Positions 48,834-57,641 of a DNA stretch of 64,000 bases are shown one piece after another (the stretch's first letter is position 1; the number at the start of each line of letters is the position of its first letter). The stretch spans positions 248,001 through 312,000 of the forward strand of contig JAQUPZ010000002.1 in the NCBI GenBank assembly GCA_028716365.1, given 5' to 3'. Below the pieces are notes generated by a model. The model saw only the letters and a list, made by a program, of their open reading frames with translations. It was not told the origin of the DNA and made no database searches. A program made the position numbers and the translations under genes. The DNA comes from Kiritimatiellia bacterium. GTDB taxonomy: Bacteria; Verrucomicrobiota; Kiritimatiellia; UBA8416; YA12-FULL-48-11.

Positions 48834-50462
48834 CTATGCACCACCCTCTTTCTCAACATCCATCAATCGGCATTTATGCCAGAACACCCACCCTGCCAGC
48901 AGACCATACCACAGGAAAACAATCCAGAGCGGCAGGTTTTCGATCTTGATATTGGCATAGGGAATTTTCGCCATGAGTTCCATGGAGCCAACCAGGACCT
49001 GAATTAAAACCAGATTGGCATGGTTAAATATCACAGCAAACCATTGTACGCATGCACCAAGCACCAGCGAAAGACAACCTGTCAGGATCACAAAAAACGA
49101 TAAGGGAATAACAATAAGATTACTGACAAGTCCGATCGGCGTAAAATTACCAAAATACCAGGCTATCAATGGCGCTGAAGCAAGCCAGGCCGCAAATGAC
49201 ATTGCGATCATGGACCAGATATATTTACCAATACTTCTCATCGCCACAACAGTCTTCGTTTCAGGTTGCAGGCGCAGAGGATCAGGTTCCAGTTTTGTTT
49301 GCACAGAAGCATTAATCGAAGGATACAGCACAATCAATCCGAGGACACACACGAATGACAAGACAAAACCGGTGTCAAATAACTGTGTGGGAACGACCGC
49401 CAGAATCACCAAAGCCGAAACCGCAAGTGCAGCGAGTCCATCCGGCTTTCTCCCCAGAATCGACGCGCTCCAGAATATTACCGCCATGATACAGGCCCTC
49501 ACAGCACTTGACTGGAGACCTGTAGCAAAAGTATATCCGCACAAGAGAGGTCCGAGGAACAAACCCCAGTAAATACTTGATATCCTCAACATACCAAGAA
49601 GACAGATGATAATACCTGCCATCACAACAACGTGAGATCCGGAAATGGCAAAAATATGCAGTGTCCCGGTGAAAACGAATACCTGTCTCATTTCACGGGA
49701 CAGACGCCTGTATCCCAACAACAGGGAATGAAGTACGTCCACCGTCTCTGGATGTTCCGTTATCCCCGCTGATAAATATGAAGCAGCCGCACGTCTTGCA
49801 GCATAACATCTATCAGCAAACCACCACCCCTGCCCGCCAGATACAAAGTGTGTATTATAGGAATTGGCCTTCAGGCAAGGAGGCCCGATATTCAAATGTC
49901 CGGTTTTTGATACAAACTTTTGCGCGGATATCTTTCCAAAAATACGCCAACGCTCACCATAAAGAGGAAGATCGTATTTCCCCGAACCATAACATGATAC
50001 CTGAATATTTCCTTGTCCCATTGATAATATCGTCTCTTTGCATTTCATCTTTTCGACATACAAAGGAAACCGGACTGCGACTTTACCAGGATTAGAAGTT
50101 GGCAGGACATCTGGATCACCACAGACAATACCAGTGACTTCAACCTGTTCACCAGTTTTGCCGGACAATCCGGAAAGCCATTCCCCTCTCGGATTAAAAG
50201 AAGAGACTGACGCAGAGAACCATGCGGTAAAGAATACGCAACCGCCAATAAGCATGGTGGTGAACCATCGGAGAACAGCCGAATTATTGATATATGCACG
50301 CAACCCCACGCAAATACCGGCACACAGATCGAAAAGAAATGCCATGCCAAGTAAATACATGCAGGGAAAATCAAAGGTCAAACCTGAATACGTCCCCAGA
50401 ATGAAGGAAATAACGAGACCAATAACAGGTCTTCTGACAAAGCGGCCACGAGATATGTCCAC
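48834..50462 (-). CDS. comEC: ComEC/Rec2-related inner-membrane protein
   Basis: 542 aa. ComEC forms the channel that carries single-stranded DNA across the cytoplasmic membrane in natural transformation. The protein has an N-terminal membrane region, a soluble OB-like domain (EQVEVTGIVCGDPDVLP, YGERWRIFGKI) and the competence-domain core with FTGTLHIFAISGSHVVVMAG, SSAVRACIMAV and about eight further membrane helices. It ends after the membrane core, with no C-terminal metallo-beta-lactamase domain, which is common in shorter ComEC proteins. It is 195 bp downstream of the M16 protease gene, separated by the three-way-junction repeat, and may be at the end of the housekeeping transcription unit. 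Confidence 0.92.
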   Translation of the reverse strand: MDISRGRFVRRPVIGLVISFILGTYSGLTFDFPCMYLLGMAFLFDLCAGICVGLRAYINNSAVLRWFTTMLIGGCVFFTAWFSASVSSFNPRGEWLSGLSGKTGEQVEVTGIVCGDPDVLPTSNPGKVAVRFPLYVEKMKCKETILSMGQGNIQVSCYGSGKYDLPLYGERWRIFGKISAQKFVSKTGHLNIGPPCLKANSYNTHFVSGGQGWWFADRCYAARRAAASYLSAGITEHPETVDVLHSLLLGYRRLSREMRQVFVFTGTLHIFAISGSHVVVMAGIIICLLGMLRISSIYWGLFLGPLLCGYTFATGLQSSAVRACIMAVIFWSASILGRKPDGLAALAVSALVILAVVPTQLFDTGFVLSFVCVLGLIVLYPSINASVQTKLEPDPLRLQPETKTVVAMRSIGKYIWSMIAMSFAAWLASAPLIAWYFGNFTPIGLVSNLIVIPLSFFVILTGCLSLVLGACVQWFAVIFNHANLVLIQVLVGSMELMAKIPYANIKIENLPLWIVFLWYGLLAGWVFWHKCRLMDVEKEGGA

Positions 50463-50531
50463 TCACAATCCTATTCTCACTCCGAAAATCGAAATCTCAG
50501 TCAACCGGACATGAATTCTGTTTCTTCCTGC

Positions 50532-50556
50532 ACGGCGATATAACGCCGTGGCTACA
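50532..50556 (+). repeat. Dispersed three-way-junction repeat, partial copy
   Basis: Only the 3' hairpin module is present: ACGGCG-ATATAA-CGCCGT followed by GGCTACA. It is directly upstream of the fuller copy at 50575-50641. Confidence 0.7.
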
Positions 50557-50574
50557 ACTTTGGATGAATCTTGA

Positions 50575-50641
50575 TGTAGCCGCCTCGCTATGTCGAGGCG
50601 TACCCTTGATTTCTGTACGAAGATATAACGCCGTGGCTACA
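50575..50641 (+). repeat. Dispersed three-way-junction repeat, copy 2
   Basis: TGTAGCC, hairpin GCCTCG-CTATGT-CGAGGC, then ACGAAG-ATATAA-CGCCGT (left arm degenerate at two positions) and GGCTACA. Same order as 12570-12667 but more compact, without the long loop insertion. Confidence 0.75.
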
Positions 50642-50657
50642 TAAACACTCCTCAATA

Positions 50658-51938
50658 TTACAACTCTTTAAGGATAGATAAATATTTTTTTTCATCACCT
50701 TCGCCGTCGATATCCGGTGAAATCATGGCAAGGCTGGTCCTGGTATTCCGGATAATCTGTCTTGAAAGCCGGCAGATATCATCAGCACTAACCTGCGCGA
50801 TACTGTCGATAACATCCTCGGGCTGCATGAATTTGCCGTACGACATCAGATTGTCGCCAAGCCACATCATCTGGTGAATTGTGCTTTCAAGTCCCAGTTT
50901 TAACTGGCCTATTACATACTCTTTTGCCATTTTCAGTTCACGGCTGCCTACCGGCTGTTCTGTCAGCCGGGTTATTTCACGGATAATAATCTCAACCGCC
51001 TTACGGGTCCTTTTCCTGTCAAGACCAGCGCTTACAACCAGGGCCCCGCTTTCTTTGAACAGATGCACGCTGGAATGAACCGCATAAGCAAGTCCATACT
51101 TTTCCCGCACTACCTGGAAAAGCCGTGAACTCATATTCTCACCGAGAATCACGTTAAGAAGCCGCAATGCATACCGGCGCTTGTCATGACGTCCAAAAAT
51201 GCGGATACCCATGGCCATGTGCGTTTGTTCGATGTCCTTCTTCATGAGGACCATTTGTTCCTGCAGGACCGCAGACGACACCGGCTTGTATTTCGGAACA
51301 CGTTTCCCCCTTTTACTGCCGACAAGATGCTCCACCCTCCTTACACACTGCTCATGCTCAAGATTTCCGGCAAAGGCAAAAACAGTATTTCCGGGAAGAT
51401 AAGACTCATCCTTGAATTTTTTAATAACACTGCGATCCATCTTGGAAAGGGTTTCCGTCGTTCCTATAATGGGCCTGCCAAGTGAATGATTTTTCCATAA
51501 CGCCTCCGTGAGCAGGTCCTGGACCACCTGCTGAGGCTGGTCCTTGTACATCATTATTTCTTCGACGATGACACCTCTTTCTTTTTTTATTTCAGACGGC
51601 TCTAACTTAGGGTCAAGATACATGTCGGCAAGAACATCCAGCGCCCTCCATAAATGATCGCTGGCCACCCTCGCATAATAACAAGTACTCTCCTCCTGGG
51701 TGAAAGCATTGAGATATCCGCCATATCCTTCAATTTCACGGGATATGTCCCTGGCAGAACGCTGCGATGTCCCCTTGAAAAGCAGATGTTCGATGAAATG
51801 ACTTATACCCGACAGCTTCCTGTGTTCATAACGGGCGCCGATGCCGACCCATATGCCGAACGTCACGCTCTGCACCTTGGGCAGACATGATGTAATCACG
51901 CGAATACCATTCGGCAATTTCTCTTCCTGGACATCCAT
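50658..51938 (-). CDS. M16 family zinc metalloprotease
   Basis: 426 aa. The start at 51938 is the ATG that overlaps the hisA stop by one base (TGATG), so translation is coupled; GTG and TTG codons just upstream are less likely. The inverted zinc motif HFIEH near residue 47 is intact and the downstream glutamate region (STCYYARVASDHLWRALDVL) is present. Length and the C-terminal inactive-like half (IEQTHMAMGIRIFGR, GENMSSRLFQVVREKYGLAYAV) match the bacterial processing-peptidase/YmxG group. Likely cleaves small peptides or processes envelope proteins; the substrate is unknown. Confidence 0.94.
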   Translation of the reverse strand: MDVQEEKLPNGIRVITSCLPKVQSVTFGIWVGIGARYEHRKLSGISHFIEHLLFKGTSQRSARDISREIEGYGGYLNAFTQEESTCYYARVASDHLWRALDVLADMYLDPKLEPSEIKKERGVIVEEIMMYKDQPQQVVQDLLTEALWKNHSLGRPIIGTTETLSKMDRSVIKKFKDESYLPGNTVFAFAGNLEHEQCVRRVEHLVGSKRGKRVPKYKPVSSAVLQEQMVLMKKDIEQTHMAMGIRIFGRHDKRRYALRLLNVILGENMSSRLFQVVREKYGLAYAVHSSVHLFKESGALVVSAGLDRKRTRKAVEIIIREITRLTEQPVGSRELKMAKEYVIGQLKLGLESTIHQMMWLGDNLMSYGKFMQPEDVIDSIAQVSADDICRLSRQIIRNTRTSLAMISPDIDGEGDEKKYLSILKEL

Positions 51939-52681
51939 CAACACGGCATCTTCCCCCGTTTCACAAGATTGTTCAGGCCGGGCAAATCGAGCGTTCCCTC
52001 GTATAAAGCCTTTCCGACAATCGCACCGGCAAGATTTTTATAATTCAACTTCAACAGCGCTTCAACATCAGCGGCAGAAGTTATACCGCCGGATGCTATC
52101 ACACTGCATTTGACAACTTTGCATATCTCGCCAACAGCATTAACGTTAGTCCCGGCCATCATTCCGTCTTTTTCCGTATCAGTATAAATGATTGTCCTGA
52201 TCCCTGCCGAATCCATGACCGCAGCCAGTTCAACCGCATTAATCTTTGTTGTTTCGACCCATCCGCCAGCCTGCACAAAACCCTTTTTCGCATCTATACC
52301 AACCGCTACTTTTTCGCCGAATTTCCGCGCGAGCTTTTTTAACTTTTCCGGCTCCTTTACCGCACGCGTACCGACTATGCCCCTGGCCACCCCGCATTTC
52401 AGTAACGCACTCAAGTCACTATCAGTTCTCAGGCCGCCGCCAACTTCAACCGGAATGGAGATGGCATTTACGATTTGCGCGATAACACTGGTATGGACCG
52501 GTCGTCCCTGGAAAGCACCATCCAGATCAATAACATGCAGATATTCGGCGCCCTGTTCGACCCAGTGCCTTGCCATGGCAACCGGATCTTCAGAATAAAT
52601 CTTTGAATCGTCAGCCTTACCCTGCTTAAGGCGCACACAACGTCCGTCTTTCAAATCTATGGCCGGAATTATTGTAAACAT
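51938..52681 (-). CDS. hisA: Phosphoribosylformimino-5-aminoimidazole carboxamide ribotide isomerase HisA
   Basis: 247 aa. HisA converts ProFAR to PRFAR in histidine biosynthesis. The protein begins MFTIIPAIDLKDGRCVRLKQ, with the first catalytic Asp in AIDLKDG; the ATG at 52681 is preferred over one 21 bp upstream because families start here. The second catalytic Asp lies in IIYTDTEKDG, and IASGGI and GAIVGKALYEG form the phosphate-binding ends of the barrel. Its stop is coupled to the M16 protease start. It is 112 bp after hisB, the spacer holding a short repeat array. Confidence 0.96.
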   Translation of the reverse strand: MFTIIPAIDLKDGRCVRLKQGKADDSKIYSEDPVAMARHWVEQGAEYLHVIDLDGAFQGRPVHTSVIAQIVNAISIPVEVGGGLRTDSDLSALLKCGVARGIVGTRAVKEPEKLKKLARKFGEKVAVGIDAKKGFVQAGGWVETTKINAVELAAVMDSAGIRTIIYTDTEKDGMMAGTNVNAVGEICKVVKCSVIASGGITSAADVEALLKLNYKNLAGAIVGKALYEGTLDLPGLNNLVKRGKMPC

Positions 52682-52704
52682 CAACCTGTTCCCATCACGC
52701 ATTA

Positions 52705-52763
52705 AATCGCATTCTTAATCCTGATCTTAATCGTAATCTTAATCTTAATCGCAATCGTACTCT
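52705..52763 (-). repeat. GATTAA/GATTACG short tandem array
   Basis: On the minus strand an irregular run of GATTAA, GATTACG, GATTGCG and GATCAGG units fills most of the hisB-hisA spacer. It is hexanucleotide-like and probably variable in length. No coding or structural role is evident. Confidence 0.6.
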
Positions 52764-52793
52764 TCCGCGATCTGCGCTGAAAAAAACATCGCC

Positions 52794-53390
52794 TTATATC
52801 TTCCCCTTGGTCGAGGGCAAAGCGCCTTTTTGTTTTGAATCAAGACTGCACGCCATCCTGAGGGCCTTGGCAAGAGCCTTGAACACAGACTCGTAGGCAT
52901 GATGCGGTTCTTTGCCGTACATCTGGCAAATATGCAAATTCATCCTGCCCTGGACAGAAAATGCCCGGAAAAACTCTTCTAACAATCCGAGATCAAAATC
53001 CAGTATCTTTTTCTTTTTCGTAGCCATTCTCATGGAAAGATATGGCCGACCGCCAAGATCAACCACCACCTGGCTCAACGCTTCATCCATCGGCACCAAT
53101 CCCCAGCCATAACGTGTTATGCCAGCACGTTTCCCCAGGGCTTTATCAAGCGCCTGACCCAGGGCGAGCCCTATGTCCTCCACCGTGTGATGATAATCAA
53201 CCTTGAGATCACCTTTGGCCGTGATCTTCAGATCAAGAAGCGAATGCTTTGCAAGTAACTCCAGCATATGGTCAAGAAATGCAATTCCAGTGCTGATCGT
53301 GTAGCTACCACGCCCATCAAGGCCAATTTCCACTGTAATATCAGTCTCTCTTGTTATCCGTTTAACCTTTGCAGATCGTTTCTTCATCAT
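52794..53390 (-). CDS. hisB: Imidazoleglycerol-phosphate dehydratase HisB
   Basis: 198 aa from the ATG at 53390, with AAGGGAG five bases upstream; the frame also extends to a TTG overlapping the hisC stop. The enzyme dehydrates imidazole glycerol phosphate, using two metal ions. Metal-binding motifs are present: FLDHMLE, VDYHHTVEDIG, and in the second half-repeat HHAYESVFKALAKALR. It is the monofunctional dehydratase, with no histidinol-phosphatase domain. Coupled to hisC upstream. Confidence 0.96.
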   Translation of the reverse strand: MMKKRSAKVKRITRETDITVEIGLDGRGSYTISTGIAFLDHMLELLAKHSLLDLKITAKGDLKVDYHHTVEDIGLALGQALDKALGKRAGITRYGWGLVPMDEALSQVVVDLGGRPYLSMRMATKKKKILDFDLGLLEEFFRAFSVQGRMNLHICQMYGKEPHHAYESVFKALAKALRMACSLDSKQKGALPSTKGKI

Positions 53391-53401
53391 ATTCTCCCTT
53401 T

Positions 53402-54445
53402 TCAATCAAACCTGCTGACTGCCTGAAGCAATGCGTCGATTTCCCGGTCGGTACCGACAGTTATACGAACGTAATCACCGGTCCGTTTCCCAGGAAAATA
53501 TCTTACCAATATACGATTTTTTCTCAGTTGTTCAAAGAACTGTTTGGCGGTAATTCCATTCGGCCTGACCCAGAGAAAATTGGTTTCCGACGGATAAACC
53601 TTATGTCCTGCCGATGCAAGCGCTTTACTTATTCTCCGTCGCGTTGCCTTGATCCTTGCAGCATTTGCTTTCATATACCGGACATCTGAAAGCGCCGCCA
53701 GCGCTAGTTGCTGGGTAATCGCGTCAAGATTATACGAGTCCTTGATTTTAAAAAGCGCTTCGATCAGCTGCGCTGATCCAACCACATATCCGGCCCTGAG
53801 GCCGGCAAGCGAATATGATTTCGATAATGTCCTGAGAACAAGAACATTATTGAACTTCAGGGCAAGATCCATGCAATGTTCACGTGAAAAATCAACATAC
53901 GCTTCGTCAATCAGGACAACCCCATCAAACCCTGCGCAAAAATTACGCACTTTTGATTTTGGATAGAGAATGCTTGTAGGCGCATTGGGATTCGTCAGGT
54001 AAAACAACGAACAGGTGTAGCGGGACGGCATTCGCCATTCAAAATCTCCACCCAGCTCGACCGGCTTCTTCTTCACATCCCTGATATCGGCAAGAACAGG
54101 ATACAGCGAATACGAAGGATTGAAATAACCGATGCTGCCATCATTTTCCACAAATGCCTTTGTACAAAGCGCAAGTATTTCATCAGAGCCGTTACCTGCA
54201 AAAACATTCTCAACCTTACAACCATGTAATTTGGCTATTCTTTGCCTCAGCTTCAGACTTACAGGATTTGGATAAAGACGCAGTTTCGCGGCATCCAGTC
54301 TCTTTAATGTTTTAATGACTTCGGGCGAAGGAGGATAAGGATTCTCGTTGGTATTGAGTTTAATAATACCGTGTTCCACCGGTTGTTCACCGGGAACATA
54401 GCCCCGCATTACCTGAACAGATTTCCTGATTAGAGATCTCTTCAT
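53402..54445 (-). CDS. hisC: Histidinol-phosphate aminotransferase HisC
   Basis: 347 aa. PLP-dependent transaminase converting imidazole-acetol phosphate to histidinol phosphate. The family motifs are visible: LNTNENPYPPSP near the N-terminus, VFAGNGSDEIL, PNAPTS, VLIDEAYVDFS and the PLP-lysine region RTLSKSYSLAGLRAGY. The ATG overlaps the hisD stop by four bases (ATGA), showing translational coupling. Length normal. Confidence 0.96.
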   Translation of the reverse strand: MKRSLIRKSVQVMRGYVPGEQPVEHGIIKLNTNENPYPPSPEVIKTLKRLDAAKLRLYPNPVSLKLRQRIAKLHGCKVENVFAGNGSDEILALCTKAFVENDGSIGYFNPSYSLYPVLADIRDVKKKPVELGGDFEWRMPSRYTCSLFYLTNPNAPTSILYPKSKVRNFCAGFDGVVLIDEAYVDFSREHCMDLALKFNNVLVLRTLSKSYSLAGLRAGYVVGSAQLIEALFKIKDSYNLDAITQQLALAALSDVRYMKANAARIKATRRRISKALASAGHKVYPSETNFLWVRPNGITAKQFFEQLRKNRILVRYFPGKRTGDYVRITVGTDREIDALLQAVSRFD

Positions 54446-55743
54446 TTCTTTTCAAATCTCACCTGCGCAGAGCGAACATGCGCATCAAGACCCTCAACAC
54501 GGCCGAATTCTTCAATTACAGACAGAGTCTCCATCAGGTCTTTCCTTGTAAACGCGATGAAACTGCTTCGCCTTCTGAAATCATCCGTCGTAAGGCCGGA
54601 AAACATCGCAGCCGCTCCGCCTGTAGGCAGAACATGGCTGGGTCCGGCAACAAAATCACCGGCAGATTCGGGCGACCATTGTCCCACAAACACCGCACCG
54701 GCACATTTTACCTTTTTGAGCCACTTCTGCGGATTCCGCACAAGAAGTTCCAGATGTTCAGGGGCAAATTTATTACAAACTTCCATCCCTTCCCGAAGAC
54801 TGCGTACCACGACAATGAGCATGCCTCTCTTCATCATTTTCCGTATCGCCATCCTCCGGCTGAGAAGTCGTGTTTGAACCTTCAGTTCCTGCTGGACAGC
54901 CCGGGCCAATTTCAAAGACGGAGTAACCAGCAATGCCTTTTCCCAACCCGTCCCATGTTCAGCCTGCGACAGTAAATCGGCTGAAACATAACGCGGATCA
55001 GCAGTTTCATCAGCAAGCACGGCAATCTCGCTGGGACCGGCAACAAGATCAAGCGCCACATCGCCATAAACCTGCCGTTTTGCGGCCGTCACATACGCGC
55101 CCCCGGGCCCCACGATCTTCTGAACCTTGCGTACTGTCTCTGTGCCGCAGGCCATCAGCCCGATGGCCTGTATTCCTCCGACCTTGTAAATCTCAGTGGC
55201 ACCGGCAGATTCAAGCGCAAATAAAAGATATGGATTTACTTTTTTATCACTACCCGAAGGTGTACAGGCCACAATCTCTTTCACACCGGCAACCTTTGCA
55301 ATAGCGGCCGTCATGAGCGCCGTTGACGCCAGCGGTGCAACACCGCCGGGAACATAGACACCCACACGGTCAAGCGGTACAAACTGTTCACCAACGGAGC
55401 CATTTCCCGGCGTCTTCATGCGCCAGTTCTTTTTTGCGCCTGCCTTCGAAAACGCCACAATCCTCGAAATTGTTTCATTCACAGCACGGCGAAATGCCGC
55501 ATCAACCCGTTTACGCGCCGCAGACAATTCGAACGGCCGAACGCGCAATTCACGCGGAGAAAGAGTAACCCTGTCAAATCGCCTTGCCCAGTTACACACA
55601 GCACGGTCACCATTCGCCCTGATATCCGCAAGTACCGTGCGCGCGACACGCTCCGCCTGTTCATCAAACGCCCGGCGGTTCAGAAAAACCTTCAGCGCCT
55701 TATTGTCTGCTGCACGTATAATTCTGACCTTTTCGCTTTTCAT
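54442..55743 (-). CDS. hisD: Histidinol dehydrogenase HisD
   Basis: 433 aa. Catalyses the last two steps of histidine synthesis, NAD-dependent oxidation of histidinol. The family landmarks are present: VPGGVAPLASTALMTA, KIVGPGGAYVTAAKRQVYG, DLVAGPSEIAVLADE, the zinc and catalytic region LLSQAEHGTGWEKALLV, and APEHLELL followed by GPSHVLPTGG. Starts with AGGAT six bases upstream, 13 bp after the TonB-like gene. hisG, hisH, hisF and hisI are not in the window. Confidence 0.96.
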   Translation of the reverse strand: MKSEKVRIIRAADNKALKVFLNRRAFDEQAERVARTVLADIRANGDRAVCNWARRFDRVTLSPRELRVRPFELSAARKRVDAAFRRAVNETISRIVAFSKAGAKKNWRMKTPGNGSVGEQFVPLDRVGVYVPGGVAPLASTALMTAAIAKVAGVKEIVACTPSGSDKKVNPYLLFALESAGATEIYKVGGIQAIGLMACGTETVRKVQKIVGPGGAYVTAAKRQVYGDVALDLVAGPSEIAVLADETADPRYVSADLLSQAEHGTGWEKALLVTPSLKLARAVQQELKVQTRLLSRRMAIRKMMKRGMLIVVVRSLREGMEVCNKFAPEHLELLVRNPQKWLKKVKCAGAVFVGQWSPESAGDFVAGPSHVLPTGGAAAMFSGLTTDDFRRRSSFIAFTRKDLMETLSVIEEFGRVEGLDAHVRSAQVRFEKK

Positions 55744-55756
55744 TTAAATCCTGCTT

Positions 55757-56497
55757 TTAATCCCGTCCGAAATTAACCATCACACGGCCTTCAGTCCTGG
55801 TACCGGTTTTTTGAAGATTACCACGATACATGGACTTGACAACCATCGAGTTAATTTCCCTGTTTTCACATCCCGTTTCCAGAAAAACATTTTCGACTTT
55901 GCCCTTGTTGCCAACCTCAACAAATACCGTAACCGACCACGGCTTATCAGTCTTCTTCAACTCAGCTGAAAAATCCGGAACCTGGAACCCGGATTCTTTC
56001 AAGGCGTCCGCCGGCTGAATCACCAGGCACATACGGTCATCTGTTTTATACTGATAAACTGCCGGATCATCCCATGCCGGTCGATATGTCTTCATATCAT
56101 TGAATATCGCGTCCGAAAATATCGCTTTATTCACGGACGGCTCATCAATGGTAAAAGGGTTCTTCTCAAGAAGTTTTGCAGGTCTCGTACTAAGCCACGG
56201 TACAGCAACCACGGCATCGCCTGTTTCCGCAATCGTCTTCCAGGTTTGAAAAGAAGAAGGCCTGGAATAAAGACTATCGCTGCTCTTTACAAAAGAAACC
56301 CGCGGTGGAACCGATATCTGCTTCTTTAATGTAACCTGTCCGCCATGGGGCCAGAGAAACCATAACATTACCCATGCGACTCCGATGATAACGGAAGGAA
56401 AATTAACCAGCTGGGGATCATACGAGGAATTTTTCCTTTTCATCCGGAACATCCGGAGCCATACGTTGATATTCAATGCCTTGTTCATTACATTCAC
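55757..56497 (-). CDS. TonB-like energy transducer
   Basis: 246 aa. The GTG start overlaps the ExbD-like stop (GTGA); an ATG three codons later is an alternative. One membrane anchor (VIIGVAWVMLWFLWP, about residues 36-52) follows a basic cytoplasmic N-terminus. The periplasmic part lacks the usual long Pro-rich spacer and ends in a TonB-C-like domain: WSVTVFVEVGNKGKVENVFLETGCENREINSMVVKSM contains the typical V-x-V-x(2)-G-x-V pattern. With the ExbB- and ExbD-like proteins it should couple proton motive force to outer-membrane transport; the partner receptor is unknown. The short spacer is unusual. Confidence 0.75.
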   Translation of the reverse strand: MNVMNKALNINVWLRMFRMKRKNSSYDPQLVNFPSVIIGVAWVMLWFLWPHGGQVTLKKQISVPPRVSFVKSSDSLYSRPSSFQTWKTIAETGDAVVAVPWLSTRPAKLLEKNPFTIDEPSVNKAIFSDAIFNDMKTYRPAWDDPAVYQYKTDDRMCLVIQPADALKESGFQVPDFSAELKKTDKPWSVTVFVEVGNKGKVENVFLETGCENREINSMVVKSMYRGNLQKTGTRTEGRVMVNFGRD

Positions 56498-56982
56498 GGC
56501 CTCGCGGCAATGTTCACCCTGTCTATTCCCGCAGCCAGCGCCATGTTCATCAGATCCACAACAGTTCCGTGCAACACTTTGCGATCCGCCTGGATAATCA
56601 GAGTGACTTCATGACCGTCCCTGACACGCGATGAAAATGCCCGCTGAAGTCTTTTTCTCTGTTCTTCCTGTTTCAGCCGGTATCTGACATCATCAAAAAA
56701 GACAATTTCTTCGCGATCATCCCTTTCTGTTCCCCGTATGGAGAGGACAACCGCCGTCATACCGAAAGGAGACCCCTGCTCTATCGTTGTTTTGGGAAGG
56801 TCAATCAGAATACCGGGTTCCAGCACAAATTTCCTGTCTATAAGTAAAAAGAAAAAGAACAAAAGCACAATATTCACCCAGGGGGCAACACTTATCAATC
56901 CGTGCCCGATTCGGCTCTTCGGTAAATACCGTGTTCTCAGACCGCTTGCGGTCAGACTGCTGAATTTGTCCCTTCTGATCAT
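56494..56982 (-). CDS. exbD: ExbD/TolR-type biopolymer transport protein
   Basis: 162 aa. Single membrane span (LISVAPWVNIVLLFFFFLLI, about 29-48), then a periplasmic domain ending HGTVVDLMNMALAAGIDRVNIA, the standard ExbD/TolR fold. The critical membrane Asp of the family, usually in a PLIDV-like stretch, is replaced here by an Asn (APWVNIVLLF), with an Asp after the span (LIDRK). The start overlaps the ExbB stop (ATGA). Otherwise typical. Confidence 0.88.
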   Translation of the reverse strand: MIRRDKFSSLTASGLRTRYLPKSRIGHGLISVAPWVNIVLLFFFFLLIDRKFVLEPGILIDLPKTTIEQGSPFGMTAVVLSIRGTERDDREEIVFFDDVRYRLKQEEQRKRLQRAFSSRVRDGHEVTLIIQADRKVLHGTVVDLMNMALAAGIDRVNIAARP

Positions 56983-57617
56983 ACGTTCTTTTTCTCTGTA
57001 GAATCAGTCATAGCACCGGTAAGAAAAGCAACAATTCCGGAAGCAGCTCTTTCCATATCCAGTACAATTCTGTCAATTTTCACGACCAGCAGATTAAACG
57101 CCGCATAACATGGAATTGATGTCGTCAATCCGAAGCCTGTGCATATGAGGGCCTGCATCAGCAGGCCCATTATATCGACAGACTGAATAAGCCTGGTTTG
57201 CTGCTGCATCACAAGCAATCCCTGCACCATTGCCAGAACAGTGCCGAGCAATCCCAGTAAAGGAGCGATTTGGGCAACTGTCGCTATAACCACAAGCCGT
57301 CTCTCCATTCTGGATATTTCAGCCATGCTGGCATCATCGACTGCGCTTCGGATCGCGTCCCTCGATTCATCACGATGGAGGATCGCTGTTTTTACAAGGT
57401 ATGCCACAGGGCCAGGGGTTTCATCACATATCATGAGCGCTTCAGGTATGTTCTTTCGTCCAAGTATATTGAATATCCCCTTCAGAAAATCATCAGCTTT
57501 TATCCGCGCCCTGTGGAGATGCAGTCCCCTTTCAACAAAAACAATAAAAGCAACAATTCCGCATGCAATAATAACCCAGCCGACTGGTCCGCTTTCTTTC
57601 AATAAATACAAGAACAT
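56979..57617 (-). CDS. exbB: ExbB/TolQ/MotA-type proton channel protein
   Basis: 212 aa; the start follows GAGGAGG. Three membrane spans are visible: an N-terminal one (VGWVIIACGIVAFIVFV) and two in the conserved block IAQIAPLLGLLGTVLAMVQG and LLMQALICTGFGLTTSIPCYAAFN, which carry the family's GLLGTV and proline/threonine channel residues. The cytoplasmic loop between spans 1 and 2 is normal. It forms the energy-coupling complex with the next two genes. Confidence 0.93.
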   Translation of the reverse strand: MFLYLLKESGPVGWVIIACGIVAFIVFVERGLHLHRARIKADDFLKGIFNILGRKNIPEALMICDETPGPVAYLVKTAILHRDESRDAIRSAVDDASMAEISRMERRLVVIATVAQIAPLLGLLGTVLAMVQGLLVMQQQTRLIQSVDIMGLLMQALICTGFGLTTSIPCYAAFNLLVVKIDRIVLDMERAASGIVAFLTGAMTDSTEKKNV

Positions 57618-57641
57618 GAGACTCCTCCTCTGTTCAATTCA

